Shown here piece by piece: positions 58,614 to 64,000 of a stretch of 64,000 nucleotides of DNA; position 1 is the first letter of the stretch, and every line of letters begins with the position of its first letter. A model generated the notes under the pieces. That model was given only the letters and a program-made list of their open reading frames with translations. It did no database searches and was not told where the DNA came from. A program made the position numbers and the translations under genes. The stretch is from positions 8,703,501 to 8,767,500 of the forward strand of contig NZ_JAUSVA010000002.1 of NCBI RefSeq assembly GCF_030813695.1, given 5' to 3'. The stretch comes from Kitasatospora herbaricolor (GTDB lineage Bacteria > Actinomycetota > Actinomycetes > Streptomycetales > Streptomycetaceae).

Positions 58614-59159
58614 ATGAGCCGGCTCCACCCGCCGCGGACGAGCGGGGCGCTCCAGGCCCTCGGCCGGGCGCTGCGCGAGTGGCCCGGGTGGTTCACCCTG
58701 GCGGCCGGTGCCCTGCTCTGCGTGCTCGGCTGGTACGGCGTCTCCGGCGAGCGCCTGCCCGCCCGGCAACTGCCCTACCTGGCCTCGGCGACGGTGCCCG
58801 GGGCGGCGCTGATCGTGGCCGGGGCGGTGCTGATCGCCGCCCGCCGGTCCGGTGGCGGCGGGGGATCGGGGACGGCCCGCCGGGTCGAGCAGCTCTACTC
58901 CCTGCTGGTGGGCGAGCCGGGACCGGCCGTCCCGGAGGCGGGCCCGTCCGGCCCGCCGCTGGCGCTACCCGACGGCACCCTCTACCACCGCCGGGACTGC
59001 CCCCTGGTGGCGGGCAAGACCCCCGCCGTCCCGGTCGACGCCGCGCTGGTCGCGGCACGGGGCCTGGCGCCCTGCCCGGTCTGCGAGCCCGACCCGCCCG
59101 CCGACCCGCCCACCGCTGCGCCGCCCGACGGTCCGCCCGCGGCCCCCAGCGGCGGCTGA
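58614..59159 (+). CDS. Two-helix membrane protein with Cys/His motif, in ABC operon
   Basis: A 181-aa protein. Two transmembrane segments, WFTLAAGALLCVLGWYGVSG (about 27-46) and YLASATVPGAALIVAGAVLI (about 57-76), precede a cytoplasmic part. There GTLYHRRDCPLVAGKTPAVP and LAPCPVCEPDPP give H, C, and CxxC that could bind zinc. The end is Pro-rich. It starts the plus-strand arm, with the permease gene 4 bp behind it. I do not recognise the family; a role in the transporter is inferred from position only. Confidence 0.7.
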   Translation: MSRLHPPRTSGALQALGRALREWPGWFTLAAGALLCVLGWYGVSGERLPARQLPYLASATVPGAALIVAGAVLIAARRSGGGGGSGTARRVEQLYSLLVGEPGPAVPEAGPSGPPLALPDGTLYHRRDCPLVAGKTPAVPVDAALVAARGLAPCPVCEPDPPADPPTAAPPDGPPAAPSGG

Positions 59160-59163
59160 CCCC

Positions 59164-61065
59164 GTGCCCGGCACCCTGGACCTCGCCGTCGACCTGGCCC
59201 TGGCCGGGCTGGCCGTGGGCAGCGCCGCCGCGCTGAGCGGGGTCGGGCTGGTGGTCACCCACCGGGCGACCGGGGTGCTCAACCTCGCCCAGGGCGCCCA
59301 GGCGACGGCCACCGCCTACCTGCTGCGCGAACTGGTCGTGGTACGGAACTGGCCGCCGGTCCCCGCCGCCGCCTTCTGCCTGCTCGTCGCCGCGCCCGCG
59401 CTCGGTGTCCTGCTCGACCTGGCGGTCTTCCGGCCGCTGCGCCGCCGGGACGCGGGGCCGGCCGAGGGCATGGTCGCCGGGATCGGCGTGTTCGTGCTGC
59501 TGATCGGCGTCATCGTGCTGATCTGGGGCACCACCCCGTTCGGGGACGCGCCCGCGCTCGTCCCGGCCACCGTGGTCGCCCGGCCGGGCGGGCACCCGCT
59601 GCGGCTGGACACCGTCGTCCGACTCGCCGTCGTCCTGGCCCTGGCCGGCGGGGTCGGCCTGGTCGAGCGGTGCACCGCCTTCGGGGCCCGGCTCCGCGCG
59701 GTCGTGGACGACCGCGGCCTGGCCCGGCTGGCCGGCATCGACGCCGACCGGATCTCCGCCGCCGGCTGGGCCTTCGGCTCCTTCACCGCCGGCCTGGTCG
59801 GTGTCCTGCTGGCGCCGTTGCTGCTGCTCGACCCGTACGGGCTGCCGCTGCTCGTGATGGCGACCATGGCGGTGGCCGTCGCCGCCCGGCTGCGGAGCCT
59901 GCCGGTCGCGGTCGCCACCGGGCTGGGGCTCGGCATCGCCCAGAGCGAGCTCACCCGGCTGCGGCCCGGCGGCCAACTTCTGCCGCTCGCCCAGGCCGTG
60001 CAGACCAACCTCTTCGTGGTCGCCCTGCTGGTCGCGGCCCTGCTGCCGTGGGGCCGCGGTCAGGAAGGGCCGGGACTCGCCACCCGCGGCGCGCCCGGCC
60101 GACGGGGCTCGTCCGCCGCCCGGACGGCCTGCGCGGTCCTCCTGCTGCTGCCACTGGGCTTCCGTCCGGAGGACCTGCGGCACGCCCTGCTGGTGCCGGC
60201 GCTGGCGCTGGTGCTGCTCTCCCTGGTGGTGGTGACCGGGTACGGCGGCCAGGTGTCGCTCGGCCAGGCCGGGTACGCGGGGCTCGGCGCGCTCGGCACG
60301 GCGCTGCTGATGTCCGGCAGGGTTCCGGGCGTTCCCGCGCTGCCCGCCCTCCCGGCGCTCTTGCTGGCGGTGGCCGCGACGGTACCGCTGGGCCTGCTCA
60401 CCGGGTGGCCGGCCATCCGCCGCCGCGGCCTGGCCCTCGCCCTGGTCACCTTCGCGGTGGGGACGGCGCTCAGCCGGCTGGTCTTCGACCAGCCCTACGC
60501 CACCACCGGCCTGACGGTCTCCCGGCTCGGGCTGCCCGCCGACGACCAGGGCTTCTACCTGGTCGAACTGGTGCTGCTCGGGTCCGGCCTGCTGCTGGTC
60601 CGCGTCCTGCACCGGGGCCGGCCGGGCCGCGCCCTGACCGCGATGCGCGACCACCAGGCCGGCGCCTCGGCCGCCGGGGTCGACGTGCCGAGGCTCAAGC
60701 TGCTGGTCTTCATGGCCGGCGCCGGCCTGGCCGCACTCGGCGGCGGGCTGACGGCGCTGGCGGAGCAGGCCTTCGACGCCACCGCCTTCGACCCGGTCCA
60801 GGGCCTGCTGTGGTTCGCCACCGTGGTGGTCGCCGGGGCGGACAGCGCGGCCGGCGCCGTGCTCGCCGCCGCCCTGCTCACCGGGCTGGACGCCGGCACC
60901 CTGCCAGGCGTCTCCGCCGTGGTGGTCGGGGCGCTCGCGACGGCGATCGGCCGGCTGCCGGGCGGCCTGGCCGGCCTCGCCCGGCGGCTCGCCGACCGCC
61001 CCGCGCCCGGCCTCACCCCGCTCGGCGACCGGCTGCGGCGGCGGATCGCGGAGCGGCCGCGGTGA
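59164..61065 (+). CDS. Fused LivH-LivM branched-chain amino-acid-type ABC permease
   Basis: A 633-aa protein combining both permeases of a Liv-type importer. Residues 1-300 are LivH-like (GVGLVVTHRATGVLNLAQGA, then MVAGIGVFVLLIGVIVLIWG). Residues 320-633 are LivM-like (VVTGYGGQVSLGQAGYAGLG, RGLALALVTFAVGTALSRLV, LTAMRDHQAGASAAGVDVPR, LKLLVFMAGAGLAALGG). About 16-18 helices are visible. Separate livH and livM genes are the rule; fusions occur in actinobacteria. GTG 59164 is 4 bp after the preceding gene. The ATPase genes follow. Confidence 0.93.
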   Translation: MPGTLDLAVDLALAGLAVGSAAALSGVGLVVTHRATGVLNLAQGAQATATAYLLRELVVVRNWPPVPAAAFCLLVAAPALGVLLDLAVFRPLRRRDAGPAEGMVAGIGVFVLLIGVIVLIWGTTPFGDAPALVPATVVARPGGHPLRLDTVVRLAVVLALAGGVGLVERCTAFGARLRAVVDDRGLARLAGIDADRISAAGWAFGSFTAGLVGVLLAPLLLLDPYGLPLLVMATMAVAVAARLRSLPVAVATGLGLGIAQSELTRLRPGGQLLPLAQAVQTNLFVVALLVAALLPWGRGQEGPGLATRGAPGRRGSSAARTACAVLLLLPLGFRPEDLRHALLVPALALVLLSLVVVTGYGGQVSLGQAGYAGLGALGTALLMSGRVPGVPALPALPALLLAVAATVPLGLLTGWPAIRRRGLALALVTFAVGTALSRLVFDQPYATTGLTVSRLGLPADDQGFYLVELVLLGSGLLLVRVLHRGRPGRALTAMRDHQAGASAAGVDVPRLKLLVFMAGAGLAALGGGLTALAEQAFDATAFDPVQGLLWFATVVVAGADSAAGAVLAAALLTGLDAGTLPGVSAVVVGALATAIGRLPGGLAGLARRLADRPAPGLTPLGDRLRRRIAERPR

Positions 61066-61162
61066 CGGCGGGCCGGCCGGGACGCCGCCGCGGCCGAGGT
61101 GCCGGCGGATCACCTCCCCCGGGGGACGGTCCCGCCTCCCGGTGCGCCGGAAGGCGGCTCCG

Positions 61163-61924
61163 GTGAGCGCCGGTCTGACCGCACGCGGCCTGGTCCGCGG
61201 CTTCGGCGGCATCCGGGCCGTCGACGGGGTGGACCTCGCCGCCCCGCCGGGCCGGATCACCGCGCTGGTCGGGCCGAACGGCGCCGGCAAGAGCACCCTC
61301 TTCGACTGCCTCGCCGGCGCCGCCCGTCCGGACGCCGGACGGGTCCTGCTCGCCGGCCGCGACATCACCCGCCTGCCCGACCACGCCCGCGCCCGCCTCG
61401 GCCTCGCCCGCACCTTCCAGCAGGTCGCCGCCTTTCCGGGGCTGACGGTCGCGCAGAACGTCCGGGTGGGGGCCGAACAGGGCCGCGGCGGCGCCGCCCG
61501 AGCCCTGCCCGGCCTGCCCGCTCCCGGACGCGCCGCAGCCCGCTCCGCCGCCCGAGCCGCCACCGACCGGGCGCTGCACCTGCTGGACCTCGACCCGGTC
61601 CGGGACTGGCCGGCCGACCGCCTCCCGCCCGGTGCGCTACGGCTGCTCGAACTGGCCCGGGCGCTGGCCGCGGCCCCGCGGGTGCTCCTGCTGGACGAGC
61701 CGGCCGCCGGGCTCGACCTGGCCCAGACCGCCCGGCTGGCCGCCGTCCTGCGCGCCCTGACGGCCGAGGGGATGGCGCTGCTGCTGGTCGAGCACGACGT
61801 CGAACTGGTCTCCCGGCTCGCCGACACCGTGTACGTGATGGCCGCCGGGCGGGTGGTGGCCCGGGGTCCCACCCGGGAGGTGCTCGCCGACCCGCGGGTG
61901 GCGGCCGCCTGGGGCGAGCCGTGA
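61163..61924 (+). CDS. Liv-type ABC ATPase (LivG-like) with degenerate signature motif
   Basis: A 253-aa ATPase. Walker A is VGPNGAGKSTLFDCLAGAAR, Q-loop LARTFQQVAAFPGLTV, Walker B RVLLLDEPAAGLDLAQ and the switch His LLLVEHDVELVSRLADTVYV. The ABC signature, normally LSxGQ, reads LPPGALRLLELARAL, so the Ser and Gln are lost. The Walker A Lys is intact. GTG 61163 follows GGAAGG. It is 98 bp behind the permease and 46 bp ahead of the second ATPase. Confidence 0.92.
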   Translation: MSAGLTARGLVRGFGGIRAVDGVDLAAPPGRITALVGPNGAGKSTLFDCLAGAARPDAGRVLLAGRDITRLPDHARARLGLARTFQQVAAFPGLTVAQNVRVGAEQGRGGAARALPGLPAPGRAAARSAARAATDRALHLLDLDPVRDWPADRLPPGALRLLELARALAAAPRVLLLDEPAAGLDLAQTARLAAVLRALTAEGMALLLVEHDVELVSRLADTVYVMAAGRVVARGPTREVLADPRVAAAWGEP

Positions 61925-61970
61925 GCCGGCGCGGGCGCCGCGGGCGGCGGGCTATCGGCCGGGTGCCGCG

Positions 61971-62699
61971 ATGGCGGTAGCCGCGGAGCTGCGGGGCGTC
62001 CGGGTCCGGTACGGGCTGCTGGAGGCCCTGCACGGGGTGGACCTGGCCTGCCCGGCGGGCCGGGTCACGGTGCTGCTCGGCCGCAACGGCTCGGGCCGGA
62101 CGACGGTGCTGCGGGCGCTGGCCGGCGACGTGCCGGTCTCGGCCGGGCAGGTGCTGTGGGAGGGCCGGGACGTCACCGCGCTCGACGTCCACCGCCGGGC
62201 GGCGGCGGGGCTGGTGTACGTCCCGGCCGAGCGCGGGGTGTTCCGCTCGCTGACGGTCGCCCAGAACCTCGCCCTGTCCGGCGACGCCCCGGTCGACCGG
62301 TACTTCCCCGAACTCGCCGGGCTGCTCCACCGACGGGCGGGCACGCTGTCCGGCGGGCAGCAGCAGATGGTGGCGGTGGGGCGGGCGCTGGCCGCCCGGC
62401 CCCGGGTGCTGCTGCTCGACGAGCCGGGCCGGGGGCTCGCCCCGGCCGTGGCGGCCCGGCTGCACGCCCTCCTGTTCGACCTGGCGGCGGCCGGCCGGAC
62501 GGTGGTGCTGGCCGAGCAGGCCCCGCTGCATTCCCTGCGGCGGGCGGCCGTGGTGCACGTACTGCGGCGCGGGCGGGTGGCGTTCAGCGGCGAGCCGGGC
62601 GAACTGGGCGGCGCGAGCGCGGGGGTGGGTGGAACGGGCGGGGCGGGTGGTGCAGGTGGGACGGACGAGCCTTGGGCCGGCCCGGGGCGCCCGCTCTGA
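61971..62699 (+). CDS. Liv-type ABC ATPase (LivF-like) with Walker A Lys replaced by Arg
   Basis: A 242-aa ATPase. Walker A reads LLGRNGSGRTTVLRALAG: the catalytic Lys is Arg (codon CGG near 62097). The signature LSGGQQQMVAVGRAL and Walker B RVLLLDEPGRGLAPAV are canonical; the switch position reads VVLAEQAPLHS, without the usual His. The C-terminal 40 residues are Gly-rich (GVGGTGGAGGAGG). Because its partner LivG keeps Walker A but has lost the signature, the two may form one functional and one degenerate ATP site, as in asymmetric ABC transporters. Last gene of the arm. Confidence 0.92.
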   Translation: MAVAAELRGVRVRYGLLEALHGVDLACPAGRVTVLLGRNGSGRTTVLRALAGDVPVSAGQVLWEGRDVTALDVHRRAAAGLVYVPAERGVFRSLTVAQNLALSGDAPVDRYFPELAGLLHRRAGTLSGGQQQMVAVGRALAARPRVLLLDEPGRGLAPAVAARLHALLFDLAAAGRTVVLAEQAPLHSLRRAAVVHVLRRGRVAFSGEPGELGGASAGVGGTGGAGGAGGTDEPWAGPGRPL

Positions 62700-62779
62700 C
62701 GGCTGGGCCGCCCGGGCCCGCCCGGCAGGCCGACCTGGTTGGGCCGACCTGGCGGGGCCGGCCGGGTGGGCCCGGCGGG

Positions 62780-63559
62780 TCAGCCCCGCGGCGGGTCGTC
62801 GTTGTCGGCGATCAGCAGCCGGAACCCGTAGTCCACGGTCTCCTGGCGGAGGAGGTCGGCATGGCGGCGGGCCCAGGCCCCGGACTCCAGGTCCGCGCGC
62901 AGGCGGGCCACGGCGGGTTCGACAACCTCGTCGGGCAGGGTCGCGAAGGTGGAGCTGGCCCGGCGGACGGTGGCGTCCAGATACTGCTCGGGCCGCCGCC
63001 AGAAGGCGACCTGGAAGCCGTCGGTGAAGTCGTGCGGGATCGGGAACGGCAGGACGGTGTGCGCGCCGAGCTCCCGCGCGACCTCGCCGACCGGGAGGAA
63101 CCGGGAGTGTTCCAGGTCGCGGATCTCCGGCAGGTACTCCGAGACGATCCACAGCTCCAGCGGGTGGGTCGGGTCCCAGGTGAGGACCACCTGCCGGCGG
63201 GCCACCCGGCGCAGCTCCCGCAGGCCCTGGCGCAGATCGGTCCAGTGGTGCACGGTCATGATCGCCATCGCGGCGTCGAACTCGCCGTCCGCGAAAGGGA
63301 GATCCTCGGCCCAGGCCCGGACCTTGCGGCCGCCGGGGTGCTGGTCGAGCATCACCTGGGACGGGTCGACGGCGGTCACCTCGGCGTCAGTGGGCTCGTA
63401 CGACCCGGTGCCCGCACCGACGTTGAGCACCGTGCCGGCGCCCGCCAGGGCCCGGGCGATCAGGGCGGCCAGCCGCGGGTCCGGGTGCCGGACGTTCCGG
63501 TAGCCGGCGCCGATGCGGTCGTAGGTGACCGGCGCACCGCCGGCGGGGAGAGTGCTCAT
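62780..63559 (-). CDS. SAM-dependent methyltransferase (type 11)
   Basis: A 259-aa methyltransferase. Motif I VLNVGAGTGSYEPTDAEVTA is followed by VDPSQVMLDQHPGG and LPFADGEFDAAMAIMTVHHW, then REL-type helix LRQGLRELRRVARRQVVLTW. The C-terminal domain carries PFPIPHDFTDGFQVAFWRRP, common in small-molecule methyltransferases. The ATG at 63559 is proposed; an ATG nine bases upstream is possible. It converges on the ABC operon. The substrate is unknown. Confidence 0.9.
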   Translation of the reverse strand: MSTLPAGGAPVTYDRIGAGYRNVRHPDPRLAALIARALAGAGTVLNVGAGTGSYEPTDAEVTAVDPSQVMLDQHPGGRKVRAWAEDLPFADGEFDAAMAIMTVHHWTDLRQGLRELRRVARRQVVLTWDPTHPLELWIVSEYLPEIRDLEHSRFLPVGEVARELGAHTVLPFPIPHDFTDGFQVAFWRRPEQYLDATVRRASSTFATLPDEVVEPAVARLRADLESGAWARRHADLLRQETVDYGFRLLIADNDDPPRG

Positions 63560-63649
63560 GATCCCCATGACAACTCATGCGTCCGGTGCATGACGGTGTT
63601 TCGCCGATGTTCCGCGCCGTCGCGGCGGACAGCCGAGGGCGGGCGGGGC

Positions 63650-63728
63650 CCCTGGGCCCGCCCGGGCCGGTGGCCGGCGCGACCTCGGTGACCGTGCCGG
63701 GCATCCGGTTGCGGATGCCGAGGCTCAT
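63650..63728 (-). pseudogene. TOBE (molybdate-binding-type) domain relic
   Basis: From an ATG at 63728 with GGGGAG upstream, the minus strand reads MSLGIRNRMPGTVTEVAP, matching the start of small molbindin/TOBE proteins (pattern MSLSIRNQLPGTVTSV). After about 25 residues the homology ends in Gly/Pro/Arg-rich sequence. The rest of the domain is missing, so this is a 5' fragment. Confidence 0.6.
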
Positions 63729-63836
63729 GGATCTCCCCTTCGGGGAATGTCGAAACGGCAGGTCTCTTCCTGCCGTCCGGCCACTGTCATCACGATCCGG
63801 AGCGCTGTGGATTCGCTTGCCCTCGTTCCCGGCAGC

Positions 63837-64000
63837 TCCTGAATCCGGCCCGGCCGGAAATCCTGCGCCTGCGGGCGGACCGGCTGCTGGGAGCTGGCCG
63901 TCGGGCTCCAGACCTTCCTCGACGCCGCTGCCGACCCGGCCGACCGGGTGCACGACCGCTCGGTCGACCTGGCCGAGCGCCTCGACGAGCTGCTCGCCCG
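63837..64000 (+). other. Partial coding-like stretch at the window end
   Basis: Plus-strand sequence reads NPARPEILRLRADRL in one frame, and, shifted by one base near 63885, WELAVGLQTFLDAAADPADR, VHDRSVDLAERLDELLA to the edge. The two parts look like one helical protein broken by a frameshift. The family is not recognised and the gene continues outside the window. Confidence 0.3.

Overview
The window is 64 kb of very GC-rich DNA with strongly GC-biased third codon positions, frequent GTG/TTG starts and many TetR, MarR, LysR, DeoR, LuxR and GlxA-type regulators. Long antisense shadow ORFs cover almost every gene. Together with a secreted DNase, an EfeUO-type iron system, DnaE2/ImuB mutagenesis genes and a small NRPS locus, this points to a Streptomyces/Kitasatospora-like actinomycete. 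No tRNA, rRNA, CRISPR array, prophage or transposase was seen.

Layout. 0-6 kb: a partial LysR gene, a bacterioferritin relic, efeU with a shortened efeO, an alpha-amylase relic, a GlxA-type regulator and GAPDH. This is followed by a 22-copy, 11-bp all-G/C tandem repeat. 6-23.4 kb: the DNA-damage genes dnaE2 (6.1 kb), an imuB-like Y-family gene (18.1 kb) and a lexA gene (22.7 kb), separated by ordinary metabolic and regulatory genes. dnaE2 and imuB share an approximately 168-bp, about 95% identical promoter/leader, although they lie 12 kb apart. 23.4-34 kb: a frameshifted secreted repeat protein, a divergent MFS/MarR pair, an RNase H fusion and a secreted M19-like hydrolase with a discoidin domain. 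Next comes a phosphorelay-like pair: a receiver-thioredoxin-reductase fusion followed 4 bp later by a cNMP-binding histidine kinase.

34-43 kb: a compact natural-product locus on the minus strand, with every junction overlapping. It encodes an NRPS (Cy-A-MT-PCP, probably cysteine-activating), a free carrier protein, a type II thioesterase and a LysE-type exporter. A LuxR-type regulator converges on it and a sodium:solute symporter operon diverges from it. 43-56 kb: galT with a divergent DeoR regulator, a TetR/hydrolase operon preceded by a perfect 45-bp palindrome, a PH-domain protein, serine, SGNH and HAD hydrolases, a DHFR-like reductase and further relics. 56-63 kb: a complete branched-chain amino-acid-type ABC transporter. 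It has two divergent arms: two lipoproteins, one of them the binding protein, on one side, and a membrane protein, a fused LivH-LivM permease and two ATPases on the other. The two ATPases carry complementary departures from consensus motifs. The window ends in a methyltransferase, a TOBE relic and a partial coding stretch.

Themes. Relics are common: bacterioferritin, EfeO C-terminal domain, amylase, beta-lactamase-like hydrolase, DUF1269, TOBE and the secreted repeat protein. This suggests a plastic part of the chromosome. The strongest candidates for follow-up are the duplicated mutasome promoter with its 21-codon coupling leader, the minimal cysteine NRPS locus, the receiver-TrxR/kinase pair and the large operator palindrome at 47.1 kb. 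All functional names rest on motif recognition by eye; no database search was run.
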